A stretch of 35,322 nucleotides of DNA from Paraburkholderia sp. C35 (GCF_003121405.1 NZ_QBUY01000097.1:1-35322), one strand, 5' to 3'. Counted from the stretch's first letter, positions 16,203 to 25,228 are shown. Notes: a model not told the origin generated them from the letters alone. A program made the numbers and translations.

Positions 16203-16607
16203 TTACCCGTTCCTGGGCGCGGCAGACGCGCCCTTTCTGTGGCGGCCGTCGGCGGCACGCTCCAGCAGCAGCCTTTCCATGGCGGAGAGGAGATCGGTGG
16301 GATCGAGCGGCTTGCGCAGGAAGCCGTCGTAGTACACGAATGCAGGCGGGCTCGGTTCGCCCGAGACGAGAATGAACACAATTTCCGCGAGGCTCGTCTC
16401 GTTGCGCACGTGATAGCACAGCACGCTGCCCGACATCACGGGCATGCGCCAGTCGGCCACGACGATATCCACATCGCGCTGGCGCAGCATGTCCAGCGCG
16501 GCGCGTCCATCCGCGGCAAGACAGGTCTCGTAGCCATGCGCTTCGCACACGCACTGCCACGCGTCCAGCGTGTCAACGTCATCGTCTACCAGCAACACTG
16601 TCGGCAT
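16203..16607 (-). CDS. Single-domain response regulator
   Basis: A 134-residue CheY-like receiver with no output domain. The conserved residues are present: acidic pocket Asp8-Asp10 in LLVDDD, phospho-acceptor Asp52 in ADWRMPVMSG, Ser82 at the switch position and Lys99 in LRKPL. The ATG at 16607 has GAGG 7 nt upstream. A short Arg/Lys-rich tail follows the receiver. It would act as a phosphate shuttle or by protein-protein contact. No kinase is adjacent; the large hybrid kinase of the window is about 14 kb away. Whether it is cotranscribed with the upstream aldo/keto reductase (173-nt gap) is unclear. Confidence 0.9.
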   Translation of the reverse strand: MPTVLLVDDDVDTLDAWQCVCEAHGYETCLAADGRAALDMLRQRDVDIVVADWRMPVMSGSVLCYHVRNETSLAEIVFILVSGEPSPPAFVYYDGFLRKPLDPTDLLSAMERLLLERAADGRHRKGASAAPRNG

Positions 16608-16780
16608 ATCTGGCCTCGCTCATGACCATTCGATGCACTACGCCCGCGTCCGCTTCGTGACGTTCGGGCGCCCCCTGATACGTTGCCTTCGAAGAACACC
16701 GCAAAGCCCGCGACGTGTTCCAACGGGAACGCGCCGCGCCGGCCCTGCTTCAACGGCTATCGTGATGCAGCCTGCTTCCG

Positions 16781-17809
16781 TTACACGGGAAACGGATTGC
16801 GCTCGGCGAATCCTTCCTGATGCCAGTACGGATACACCGGTCTGACCTTGCTCGCTGCGTCGAGTTTCGCAACCTGTTCCGGCGTGAGGTTCCAGCCCAC
16901 CGCGCCGAGGTTCTGGCGCAACTGCGCTTCGTTGCGCGCGCCGATCAGCACGGTCGAGACGGTCGGCCGCTGCAGCAGCCAGTTCAACGCGATCTGCGGA
17001 ATCGTCTTGCCCGTTTCTTCCGCGATGGCGTCGAGCGCATCCACGACGCGATACAGATACTCGTCGGGAACGGGCGGACCCATGTCGGCTGTCTTGTGCA
17101 GGCGGCTCTCGTCCGGCAGCGGCTGCCCGCGCCGGATCTTGCCCGTCAGGCGGCCCCAGCCCAGCGGACTCCACACCACGGCACCCACGCCCTGGTCGAT
17201 GCCGAGCGGCATCAACTCCCATTCGTAGTCGCGCCCGATCAGCGAGTAATACGTCTGGTTCGCCACGTAACGCGGATAACCATAACGCTCTGCCACATCG
17301 AGCGATTTCTGCAGATGCCAGCCCGAAAAATTCGACACGCCCGTATAGCGGATCTTGCCCGCACGCACGAGATCGTTCAGCGTGGACAGTGTTTCTTCGA
17401 CAGGCGTCTTCGCGTCGAAACCATGCAATTGAAAGAGATCGATGTAATCGGTTTGCAACCGCTTGAGCGCGGCATCGACGGCCTTGATCAGGTGGAAGCG
17501 CGACGAGCCGGCGTTGTTCGGATCGCTATCGTCGAAACGGAACGTGGCCTTGGTCGAGATGATGGTCTTGTCGCGGCGCCCTTTGAGCGCTTCGCCGAGA
17601 ATCGATTCCGATGCACCGCTCGAATAGATGTCAGCACTGTCGAACATCGTCACACCGGCGTCGAGACAGATATCGATGAGCTTGCGTGCTTCGGCGACAT
17701 CCGTCGCGCCCCACGCCTGGAAGAATTCACCTTTGCCACCGAATGTGCCCGTGCCGAAACTGAGTACGGGCACCTTGAATCCTGACGCGCCCAGGTGTCG
17801 AAATTCCAT
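16781..17809 (-). CDS. Aldo/keto reductase
   Basis: A 342-residue NADPH-dependent oxidoreductase with a TIM-barrel fold. The AKR catalytic tetrad is visible: Asp57 and Tyr62 in FDSADIYSSG, Lys87 in STKATF and His129 in LFQLHGF. The cofactor-binding C-terminal segment TVLIGARNEAQLRQNL is conserved, and GVSNFSGWHL and WSPLGWGRLTGK are typical of the YajO/Tas group of bacterial AKRs. The substrate is an aldehyde or ketone not identifiable from sequence. The start ATG at 17809 has GAGG upstream. The gene appears monocistronic or at most linked to the downstream response regulator. Confidence 0.93.
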   Translation of the reverse strand: MEFRHLGASGFKVPVLSFGTGTFGGKGEFFQAWGATDVAEARKLIDICLDAGVTMFDSADIYSSGASESILGEALKGRRDKTIISTKATFRFDDSDPNNAGSSRFHLIKAVDAALKRLQTDYIDLFQLHGFDAKTPVEETLSTLNDLVRAGKIRYTGVSNFSGWHLQKSLDVAERYGYPRYVANQTYYSLIGRDYEWELMPLGIDQGVGAVVWSPLGWGRLTGKIRRGQPLPDESRLHKTADMGPPVPDEYLYRVVDALDAIAEETGKTIPQIALNWLLQRPTVSTVLIGARNEAQLRQNLGAVGWNLTPEQVAKLDAASKVRPVYPYWHQEGFAERNPFPV

Positions 17810-18032
17810 GTTGGCCTCAATGATGATTCAGATTGAATGATGCAGAACACTCGCCAGCCGGCACGCGAGCGTAGACGTGAAGGTCAGGTCGATAGACTAC
17901 TCCATTGGCCTGCAATGTGCTGGCGCGTGGTTCAACGTCAATGATTTGAAAGAAGAAACAGGTCAATATCTGGAATGAATATCCGTTGCAAAAGACATGA
18001 GCAAGCGCAGCGCCTGATCGGGAACATCAAAA

Positions 18033-18068
18033 GCAGACGGGGCGCGCATTGCTGCGCGCCCCGTTTGT
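18033..18068 (-). terminator. Rho-independent terminator of the desaturase gene
   Basis: A perfect 12-bp stem, ACGGGGCGCGCA with TGCGCGCCCCGT and a 4-nt loop (18037-18064), extends outward by several wobble and Watson-Crick pairs. Read on the minus strand it follows the desaturase stop by about 25 nt and is trailed by CTGCTTTTG, a short T-tract. Confidence 0.75.
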
Positions 18069-18092
18069 CACGACTCGCTCGAACTGTATGAA

Positions 18093-19010
18093 TCAGCCGT
18101 TCACTGTCTCGACTTCATTGCGCACCGGCTTGCTCTTGCGACGCAGTTCTTCCGTCGTTTCGCCGCCGCCGTCAGGCAGCCAGCCCGGCGGCTGGATCAC
18201 GTGGTTGATCGCAATCCACACGCTCTTTGCCGTGAAGACATCGCGGATCAACGTGGCCCAGTGCTCGAACTCGACGACGAACGGATTGCGGGAGGTGGTC
18301 GGCGTGACGAGACCGTAACGGCACGGTTCTTCTGCACGTTCTTCGACATACGTGCCAAACAGGCGGTCGAAGATGATCAGCACGCCACCGTAGTTCGCAT
18401 CCAGATACTCGACGTTCGAAGCGTGATGCACACGATGTGCGGACGGCGTATTGAAGATGTATTCGAACCAGCCGAGCTTCGGCACCCACGTCGTATGCAG
18501 CCAGAACTGGTACAGCAGATTCATGTAGAGCGTCAGCATCACGACTTCAGGCCGCACGCCGAGCCACACCAGCGGCGCGAAGAAGATGGCCGAGCCGGTC
18601 AGCTTGCCTGTCACGCCGAGCCGATAGGCCGTGGACAGCGTCAACTGGTTCGGCGAATGATGCACGGCGTGCGTCGCCCAGAAGAAGCGCATGCGATGCG
18701 CCGCGCGGTGATACCAGTAGTAGCAGAACTCCTGGCCGATGAAGAGCGCGAACACCATCAGCGCGCTGTTGATCGACACGGTAAAGAGCCGATGATCCCA
18801 GGCGAGCGCGAACACGGGCGCCGCGAGCGAGAGTGGCAGAAAGGCGAGCAGCTTGCGTGCGACGAGATCGAACAGCGAGATCCACACTTCGTACCACGCG
18901 AACGGCGTTGCGGATTGACGTTTTTCTCGGGTAAGCACGGCCGCTTCAATCAGCGATACGAGAACGACGAAACCCGAAGCGTACAGAGAGATTTTTGCGA
19001 ACTGGTCCAT
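18093..19010 (-). CDS. Fatty acid hydroxylase/sterol desaturase family protein
   Basis: A 305-residue integral membrane di-iron enzyme. The eight-histidine signature is present as HRAAH (101-105), HAVHH (114-118) and HRVHH (192-196), with His172 between. Several hydrophobic helices precede and separate them (about 8-24, 55-70, 80-97, 138-170). The family hydroxylates or desaturates lipids, sterols or carotenoids using O2; bacterial members often modify membrane lipids or hopanoids. The start is uncertain: ATG at 19010 places a membrane helix at the N-terminus but has a weak ribosome site, and ATG at 19076 would add 22 polar residues. An 18-bp palindrome lies about 160 nt upstream of the chosen start. 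Confidence 0.9.
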   Translation of the reverse strand: MDQFAKISLYASGFVVLVSLIEAAVLTREKRQSATPFAWYEVWISLFDLVARKLLAFLPLSLAAPVFALAWDHRLFTVSINSALMVFALFIGQEFCYYWYHRAAHRMRFFWATHAVHHSPNQLTLSTAYRLGVTGKLTGSAIFFAPLVWLGVRPEVVMLTLYMNLLYQFWLHTTWVPKLGWFEYIFNTPSAHRVHHASNVEYLDANYGGVLIIFDRLFGTYVEERAEEPCRYGLVTPTTSRNPFVVEFEHWATLIRDVFTAKSVWIAINHVIQPPGWLPDGGGETTEELRRKSKPVRNEVETVNG

Positions 19011-19153
19011 GACGATGCCATAACGGTTTGTGGCGGGAGGTATCGTCTGCGGTGGGTGGGAATCAGTGCATCGCATCCGATATGCGCACTGTAGTGATGG
19101 CAGCCGTTACAGGCTATGCGGAAGTTATTTCACCCTATGTCACGGCTCACAGC

Positions 19154-19190
19154 GCCTTGCTGGACAAGGCTTTCCGGTGAATTCACCGGA
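19154..19190. promoter_or_regulatory. Tandem palindromes upstream of the desaturase gene
   Basis: TCCGGTGAATTCACCGGA at 19173-19190 is a perfect 18-bp palindrome. Just left of it, GCCTTG (19154-19159) and CAAGGC (19165-19170) form a second inverted repeat. They lie between the DedA-rhodanese stop and the desaturase start. An operator for a dimeric regulator is the simplest reading; a T-less terminator is an alternative. Confidence 0.45.
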
Positions 19191-19298
19191 CCGGGAAAAG
19201 GTGCGCGGCAACGCAGAAAATGTCGCGTACGGCCGTGTTTCGAACGGCCGTGCTACTGGGCAAAAGCGGACCAGCCGCGTGAAAACCCGCGCCGCGTA

Positions 19299-20315
19299 TC
19301 AGCTCGCGAGCGTCGCGCGAACCGTGTATTCGCCTTCCGGCACGGCGGCGGCCAGCCGCTCCACCGACGTATAGAAATCGGCCGGCAGCGGCTCGACGGG
19401 ATAGCCACGCTTTTCCCACGCGTCGAGGCCACCCTTCAACGCATGCGCGTGATGAATGCCCTTGCGATGCAGTTGCGCGATGATGCGCCGTGCCGTCGCC
19501 TCGCTCGGGCACACGCAGTACACCACAATGGGATGCGCGAGCAGCACGGCGTCCAGCTTCTCGGGCGAGTCGAGATCGAGCGGATAGGCGCCCGAAATCC
19601 GGAACGCCTCCGTGTCGCGCACACTTTGCGGCCTCGCATCGAAGATCAGCGGCGGCGAGTCCGAACGCATCATCGTGTCGAGCTGCTCGGGGCTGATGCG
19701 CATCTTCGCGAGCCAGCGCCGGAACTGCGTCCGGCGCACCCAGCGGTACAGCAGCACTGTCACGCAAATTGCGGCGAACGCGTCGAAGATCGTGCCGCCG
19801 TTGTGCCGAACCAGCAGCATCGCCTGCACGATCTGGTCATGCAGCGCCGCGCCGCCGATCAGATACACGCCCGCCCACAGCGACGCGCCGACGGCATCCC
19901 ACAACAGGAACACGGCGGGCGCAATCGCCGTCGTGCCGAGCAAAGGCGCGGAGATCAGGCCGAGGCCAGGCAGAAACTTGGCGAGCGTGAGAATCGGCGC
20001 GCCGTGCTTCTCGAACACGCCGCGCGCCATGCGCAGCGTGGTATCGAGCGACAGGGAAAAGCGCACCAGCCCGTTCAGCAGCCGCCGGCCACGCACGCGG
20101 CCGACGAAAAACCACAGCGAATCGGCGAGCAGCGTCGCGCCGACCGCCGCGAGAAACACGCCCGCGTACGACACCTGCCCCATCGCCGCCATCGTTCCGG
20201 CGAGCATCAGCATCGGCGCGGCGGGAACGGGCACGCCCAGTTGCGTGACCAGCACGCTGAGAAAGACGGCCCACGGGCCGAGCGAAGCGGGGATAGCGGT
20301 GGGGAAATGCCACAC
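19299..20315 (-). CDS. DedA-family membrane protein fused to a rhodanese domain
   Basis: A 338-residue fusion. Residues about 12-190 are a DedA/SNARE-associated membrane domain with re-entrant segments (LGVPVPAAPMLMLAG; KFLPGLGLISAPLLG). After a basic linker (RWVRRTQFRRWL), residues 210-310 are a rhodanese domain with Cys267 in VVYCVCPSEATA, a CxCP variant of the active loop, and a second Cys269. DedA proteins move lipids such as undecaprenyl phosphate or phosphatidylethanolamine across the inner membrane; the rhodanese part would face the cytoplasm. GTG at 20315 is chosen because AAAGGA lies 8 nt before it and the DedA domain starts at once; an ATG-like longer ORF to 20411 is Arg/Cys-rich and unlike the family. 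Confidence 0.88.
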   Translation of the reverse strand: MWHFPTAIPASLGPWAVFLSVLVTQLGVPVPAAPMLMLAGTMAAMGQVSYAGVFLAAVGATLLADSLWFFVGRVRGRRLLNGLVRFSLSLDTTLRMARGVFEKHGAPILTLAKFLPGLGLISAPLLGTTAIAPAVFLLWDAVGASLWAGVYLIGGAALHDQIVQAMLLVRHNGGTIFDAFAAICVTVLLYRWVRRTQFRRWLAKMRISPEQLDTMMRSDSPPLIFDARPQSVRDTEAFRISGAYPLDLDSPEKLDAVLLAHPIVVYCVCPSEATARRIIAQLHRKGIHHAHALKGGLDAWEKRGYPVEPLPADFYTSVERLAAAVPEGEYTVRATLAS

Positions 20316-20756
20316 GACAGCGGTCCTTTCAGGCGTAAAGCAGGCGGCGTTCGCGATGCACGCCGCCCTGCACGACGGTATTGCGCGCCGCCATCGCCGA
20401 ACCCGGCGCACATGCGACGCCCGGCGATTCTAGACGGGATTGCGCCAGGACGTGTTCCAGCCGCGCAACGCGCAGAAAGGCCGCACCTTACTCCGCGTCG
20501 TCGAAACCTTCATGACACTGACAGAGAAATGCGTAAAGTGACCGGCAGGAAAGGCTGAACACTTTGACATCTGCGCGTCATATCGCGCCGCAAGTTGCGC
20601 TGACGCATGTGCATTCGCAACGAATATGGGAAATCGCTATTGCGGGTTGCGCGCAACTCCGCCTAATCTTGAAAGCAGCCGGGGGAAGTATCAGGCATCG
20701 CAAGCGGCGTCCACGAACGCCGTGTTCAGCATTCAATCCGAGGCGTTGCACAGCAC
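20316..20756. other. Divergent gap between DedA-rhodanese and double-receiver genes
   Basis: A 441-base noncoding stretch. A TTGACA at 20564-20569 has no good -10 at normal spacing. A small hairpin, CGGCGT with ACGCCG (20705-20722), lies in the leader of the plus-strand gene, 34 nt before its ATG. Small ORFs here have no recognisable sequence. Nothing else is seen. Confidence 0.3.
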
Positions 20757-21677
20757 ATGTCAGCGTACAAATTCAAGCTCCTGATCGTCGACGACGATGT
20801 CGCGACGGTGCGCATCATGAGCGATATGCTTTCTGATTACGGAGAACGGCGCTTTGCGCTGTCGGGCGAAATGGGCTTGCTGCTCGCGCGCCAATCCACG
20901 CCCGACCTGATTCTGCTCGACGCAAGCATGCCGGGCATGACAGGCTTCGATTTCTGCGAAATCCTGAAGTCCGACAGCGAGCTTGCGAAGATTCCCGTGA
21001 TCTTCGTGACGAGTCACGACGCGCCCGCGCTCGAACTCGACGCCTTCCGCCTAGGTGCATCCGATTACGTGACGAAGCCACTCAACGCGACGCAATTGCG
21101 CGCGCGCGTCGAAACGCAGTTGCGCAAGCGGTTGAAGATACTCGACCAGTCGGAGAGTTTTCGTGCGGGGTCGTTTTTGCCGCCTACGCTCGGCGCGTTG
21201 CCCGACAACATCCTGATCGTCGAGAGCGATGCAGGCCGCCTGAACCACCTGCAGGATCTGCTGCACGATCTGGGCCGCTGCACGTCGGCGGCAACGGGCG
21301 AGCAAGGTTTCGAGCTTGCGCTGCATAGTCTGCCGACGGTGATTCTGGTCGATGCCGCATTGCCCGACACCAGCGGCGTGCAGCTATGCGCGGCGCTCAA
21401 GAAGGAGCCGCGCCTCGAAGGCGTGCCCGTGCTGCTGATGACGGACGGCACGGACAGCGGCAACGCCGACTATGAGCAGGCACTGCTCAACGGGCTCGCC
21501 GATAGCGTGCTGAATCACACGCAGCCTACGGTACTCAAGGCGCGCGTGAAGAACGCGATGGCCTCGGTGCATGCGGACCAGAACCGGATTGGCGCGATGC
21601 GCGAATACTGGCTCGCGGTGGAAAAAGCCGGGCGGCGCGTCGAACGCAAGAACGGCGAAGGCACGCTGCCCGAGTGA
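20757..21677 (+). CDS. Double-receiver response regulator without output domain
   Basis: A 306-residue protein with two tandem CheY-like domains. The first (about 5-125) is canonical: Asp12/Asp13, phospho-acceptor Asp55 in LLDASMPGMTG, Thr85 and Lys107 in VTKPLN. The second (about 150-268) keeps Asp199 in LVDAALPDTSG and Thr229, but the invariant Lys is missing (VLNHTQPT), so it may be phosphorylated poorly or act as a fixed adaptor. The REC-REC layout resembles PleD, but there is no GGDEF domain; the C-terminal about 35 residues are polar and charged. It stands alone, divergent from the DedA-rhodanese gene and convergent (13 nt) with the peptide operon. The ribosome site (GAGG, 13 nt away) is weak. 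Confidence 0.9.
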   Translation: MSAYKFKLLIVDDDVATVRIMSDMLSDYGERRFALSGEMGLLLARQSTPDLILLDASMPGMTGFDFCEILKSDSELAKIPVIFVTSHDAPALELDAFRLGASDYVTKPLNATQLRARVETQLRKRLKILDQSESFRAGSFLPPTLGALPDNILIVESDAGRLNHLQDLLHDLGRCTSAATGEQGFELALHSLPTVILVDAALPDTSGVQLCAALKKEPRLEGVPVLLMTDGTDSGNADYEQALLNGLADSVLNHTQPTVLKARVKNAMASVHADQNRIGAMREYWLAVEKAGRRVERKNGEGTLPE

Positions 21678-21690
21678 GCGGCGGGTGTAA

Positions 21691-23328
21691 TCAGAACCCT
21701 GCCGCAAGACCATCGCGACGGCTGTCGCTCGCGGCAACATAGCCGCGATCCGGCTCGTTGCGATCGAGCTTCCAGATGAACTGGCCCGAGCCGAAGTCCA
21801 TGTACGGATCGTCGATGGATTTGATCGTGTGGCCGCGATCCTTGAGTTCGCGCGCCGTTTGCGCATCCAGCGTCGACTCGATGTCGATCGAAAAGTCGCG
21901 GTTGACCTTCCAGCGCGGCGCGTCGCACGCGGCCTGCGGCTGCTGGCCGTAGTCGAGCATGCGCACGATAGTTTGCAGATGGCCTTGCGGCTGCATATCG
22001 CCGCCCATCACGCCGAAGCTCATCACCGCTTCCTGCTGGCCGTTCACCTGCTGCGTGAGGAACGCCGGGATGATGGTGTGGAACGGCCGCTTGCCGCCCG
22101 CGACCACGTTCGGCGACTTCGGGTCCATCGAGAAACCGCAGCCACGGTTCTGCAGCGAAATGCCCATGCCGGGCACCACGCAGCCCGAACCGAAGCCCAT
22201 GTAGTTCGACTGGATGAAGCTGACCATCATGCCGCGCTCATCGGCCGCCGACATATAGATCGTACCGCCCGCCTTCGGCATGCCGAAGCCGAATTGCGTC
22301 GCGCGCTTCCGGTCGATCAGTTTCGCGCGCGACTTCAGGTAGGCGTCGTCGAGCATCTGCTCGGGCGTCACTTCCATCGAACGCGGATCGGCGACATAGC
22401 GGTACACGTCGGCGAATGCGAGCTTCATCGCTTCGATCTGCAGATGCTGCGATTCGATGCCATCGAGCGGCAGCGACGCCACATCGAACTGTTCGAGTAT
22501 GCCCAGCGCGATCAGCGCGGCAATGCCCTGCCCGTTCGGCGGAATTTCGTGCACCGTGTAGCCGCGATAGTTCTTGCCGATCGGCTCGACCCATTCCGGC
22601 TGATAGTTACGCAGATCGTCCATCGTCATGGCGCCGCCCTGTTCGCGTGCAAACGCGGCGATGCGTTCGGCGATCTCGCCTTCGTAATAGGCACGCGGGC
22701 CTTTTTCCGCGAGCAGACGCAGCGTCTTCGCATGACCCGGCAGGCGGATCAGTTCGCTGACTTCGGGCGCGCGGCCATGCGGCATGAAGGTATCGGCGAA
22801 ACCCGGCTGGTTCTTCAGTTCGGGCTCGGCGGCCGCCCACTTGCGCGCGACGACGCTCGCCACCGCATGACCGCGCTCGGCGATTTCGATGGCCGGTTCC
22901 ATCAGGTCCGCGAACGGCAGCGAGCCGAACTTCTTGTGCAACGCTTCCCAGCCTGCGATGACGCCCGGCACGGTGACCGTGTCCCAGCCGCGCACAGGCT
23001 GCACGGCCACGCCATTGTTCTCGCCGTATTTGCGCCTGAAGTAATCGACATTCCATGCCGCGGGCGCCACGCCCGACGCGTTCAGCCCATGCAGCTTCTT
23101 GCCGTCCCACACGAGCGCGAACGCATCGCTGCCCAGACCGTTCGACACGGGCTCGACCACCGTGATGGCGGCCGCGGCGGCAATCGCGGCATCGACGGCG
23201 TTGCCGCCTTTCCACAGCATGCGCAAACCGGCCTGCGCGGCAAGCGGCTGCGAAGTCGAGACGATGTTGCGCGCGAACACAGGCATGCGCAGCGTGGGAT
23301 ACGGGTTCTGCCAGTTGAAGCTTGTCAT
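21691..23328 (-). CDS. Gamma-glutamyltransferase-family Ntn hydrolase, cytoplasmic
   Basis: A 545-residue member of the GGT family. These enzymes self-cleave before a Thr that becomes the nucleophile; here Thr356 in KAGGTIYMSAAD fits. Other GGT features are NAVDAAIAAAAAITVVEP near the N-terminus, the PPNGQG segment, and GVMGGDMQPQGH with its Gly-Gly near the oxyanion hole. There is no signal peptide, unlike the periplasmic E. coli enzyme, so it acts in the cytoplasm. The arginine that binds the glutamate alpha-carboxylate in E. coli GGT (REMAP context) appears to be replaced (NASGVAP), so the substrate may not be a plain gamma-glutamyl compound. It is the last gene of a peptide ABC importer operon, 69 nt after the permease. 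Confidence 0.92.
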   Translation of the reverse strand: MTSFNWQNPYPTLRMPVFARNIVSTSQPLAAQAGLRMLWKGGNAVDAAIAAAAAITVVEPVSNGLGSDAFALVWDGKKLHGLNASGVAPAAWNVDYFRRKYGENNGVAVQPVRGWDTVTVPGVIAGWEALHKKFGSLPFADLMEPAIEIAERGHAVASVVARKWAAAEPELKNQPGFADTFMPHGRAPEVSELIRLPGHAKTLRLLAEKGPRAYYEGEIAERIAAFAREQGGAMTMDDLRNYQPEWVEPIGKNYRGYTVHEIPPNGQGIAALIALGILEQFDVASLPLDGIESQHLQIEAMKLAFADVYRYVADPRSMEVTPEQMLDDAYLKSRAKLIDRKRATQFGFGMPKAGGTIYMSAADERGMMVSFIQSNYMGFGSGCVVPGMGISLQNRGCGFSMDPKSPNVVAGGKRPFHTIIPAFLTQQVNGQQEAVMSFGVMGGDMQPQGHLQTIVRMLDYGQQPQAACDAPRWKVNRDFSIDIESTLDAQTARELKDRGHTIKSIDDPYMDFGSGQFIWKLDRNEPDRGYVAASDSRRDGLAAGF

Positions 23329-23397
23329 GTTGTCACTCTTATGGTTTTTGCCGGTACGAGCGCAGCGCCGTCCCGAACAACGGCGCTGCGCAGAGAA

Positions 23398-24279
23398 TCA
23401 GGATTCACGCGGATCGAGCGCGTCGCGCAAACCGTCGCCGAGCAGGTTGAAGCCGAGCACGGACAGGAAGATCGCGATGCCGGGGAAAATCGACATCCAC
23501 GGCGCCTGGCTGACGAAATCCTTCGCGGTGTTCAGCATCGATCCCCACGACGGCGCAGGCGGCAATTGCCCCAGCCCGAGGAACGACAGGCTCGCTTCCG
23601 CGATGATCGCGCTCGCCACCGTGAGGCTCGCCTGCACGATGATGGGCGGCAGCACATTGGGCAGAATGTAGCGCAGAATGATGCGCCCGTGATCGAGGCC
23701 GATGGCGCGCGCGCCTTCCACGTACTCTTCGGCCTTCACGCTGATCGCCTGGCCGCGCGTGAGACGGATGAAGCGCGGCATCGCCGAAATGCCGATGGCC
23801 GCCATCGCGTTGGTGAGGCTCGGGCCGAGAAATGCGCTCAGCGCGATGGCGAGAATCAGGAAGGGAATCGAAAGCAGCGCATCGGCGATACGCGAAATCA
23901 CGCCGTCCACCAGCTTGCCGAAATAGCCCGCCAGCAAGCCGAGCGGCACGCCCAGCACGACGGCGATGCCGACCGACACCACGCCCGCCAGCAACGACGC
24001 CCGCGCGCCGAACAGCAGACGGCTCAGCACATCGCGGCCGAGTTCGTCGGTGCCGAACCAGTGCGCCGCCGACGGCGCCTGGCGTACCGTCATGAAACTT
24101 GCCTGCACCGGATCGTATTGCGTGAGCCACGGCGCGAACACCGCCATCACGACGATCAGCGCAACCAGCAACGCGCCGAACACAGCCGCCTTGTTGCGCA
24201 TGAAGCGCACGACGCCACGGCGCTTGCGACGTGGCAACGCGCCAGCGGCTGCGGAACGTGCATCGATTGAAGTAGCCAT
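23398..24279 (-). CDS. Peptide ABC transporter permease (DppC/GsiD type)
   Basis: A 293-residue inner-membrane permease. A basic N-terminus precedes the first helix, followed by HWFGTDELGRDVLSRLLFGAR, the motif of DppC/OppC/GsiD proteins, five further helices and the EAA loop EYVEGARAIGLDHGRIILRY that contacts the ATPases. The ATG at 24279 overlaps the stop of the partner permease as TGATG; the longer ORF to 24330 would overlap the upstream gene by 52 bases and is disfavoured. It forms a heterodimer with the adjacent DppB-type permease. Confidence 0.95.
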   Translation of the reverse strand: MATSIDARSAAAGALPRRKRRGVVRFMRNKAAVFGALLVALIVVMAVFAPWLTQYDPVQASFMTVRQAPSAAHWFGTDELGRDVLSRLLFGARASLLAGVVSVGIAVVLGVPLGLLAGYFGKLVDGVISRIADALLSIPFLILAIALSAFLGPSLTNAMAAIGISAMPRFIRLTRGQAISVKAEEYVEGARAIGLDHGRIILRYILPNVLPPIIVQASLTVASAIIAEASLSFLGLGQLPPAPSWGSMLNTAKDFVSQAPWMSIFPGIAIFLSVLGFNLLGDGLRDALDPRES

Positions 24280-25223
24280 CAGCCGCGCCTCAGTCGGGGA
24301 TTGAGCAGGATATACAGCACGTCGGCGCACAGATTCACGACGATGAACGCCAGCGCCGTCACCAGCACGACGCCCTGCACGACGGGGTAATCGCGATTGA
24401 ACACGGCATCGACGACCAGCTTGCCGAAGCCGGGAATCGTGAACACCTGCTCGGTCAGCACGGCGCCCGCGAGCAGTTCGCCGAACAGCAGCGCGAGCAC
24501 GGTGACAATCGGAATCAGCGCGTTACGGAATGCGTGCTTGACCACGACCGTGCCGCGCAGCAGACCTTTTGCGCGCGCCGTACGAATGTAGTCGGTGCGC
24601 AGTACGCCGAGCATCGCGCTGCGCGTATGACGCATCAGTTGCGCGCCGAGCGCGGCGCCCAGCACGAACGCGGGCATCAGCATCGTCTTGATGCTCAGCC
24701 AGAAGTCCTCACCCGGCGACACATAACCCGACGAAGGCAGCAGATGCCATCGCACCGATACGATGAAGATCAGCATGATGCCGAGCCAGAAGTTCGGTAT
24801 CGACATGCCCGACAGCGCGAAGATGTTGGCCGCGTAATCGAGCGGCCCGCCACGGCTCGCCGCCGAAATCACGCCCGCCGGAATGCCGATGCCGATGGCG
24901 AGAATCATCGCCATTACCGCGAGCTGGAGCGTGACGGGCAACTTCTGCGCGATCAGTTCGCGCACGGGCACGTCAGTGCGCAGCGACGAACCGAAGTCGC
25001 CATGCGCGACATCGCGCACCCATAGCGCGTATTGCGTGGGCACAGGCTGATCGAGGTGATACTTGACGCGCAGCGTCGCGATGACCTGCGCGTCCTGATC
25101 CTCGCCCGCCATCGCCAGTACCGGGTCGCCCGGCAACAGCTTCTGCAGGCCGAAGATCAGCATCGACACCAGAATCAGCGTCGGCACGGCCACCAGCAGG
25201 CGATTTGCGATGATCCGCAGCAT
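24279..25223 (-). CDS. Peptide ABC transporter permease (DppB/GsiC type)
   Basis: A 314-residue permease. The first helix (LLVAVPTLILVSMLIFGL) followed by LLPGDPVLAMAG and DLDQPVPTQYALWV-like segments is typical of DppB/OppB/GsiC. The EAA loop reads DYIRTARAKGLLRGTVVVKHAFRN, and the last helices end in DVLYILLNPRLRR. The ATG at 25223 lies 5 nt after the binding-protein stop with AAGGG upstream, consistent with tight cotranslation. It pairs with the DppC-type permease to form the membrane channel. Confidence 0.95.
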   Translation of the reverse strand: MLRIIANRLLVAVPTLILVSMLIFGLQKLLPGDPVLAMAGEDQDAQVIATLRVKYHLDQPVPTQYALWVRDVAHGDFGSSLRTDVPVRELIAQKLPVTLQLAVMAMILAIGIGIPAGVISAASRGGPLDYAANIFALSGMSIPNFWLGIMLIFIVSVRWHLLPSSGYVSPGEDFWLSIKTMLMPAFVLGAALGAQLMRHTRSAMLGVLRTDYIRTARAKGLLRGTVVVKHAFRNALIPIVTVLALLFGELLAGAVLTEQVFTIPGFGKLVVDAVFNRDYPVVQGVVLVTALAFIVVNLCADVLYILLNPRLRRG

Positions 25224-25228
25224 GACGC

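Noticed and set aside
21829..24270. An 813-codon open frame on the plus strand across the GGT and permease genes
   Set aside because: It is antisense to well-supported genes, its translation is Arg/His/Ala-rich without domains, and such frames arise from GC-biased third positions.
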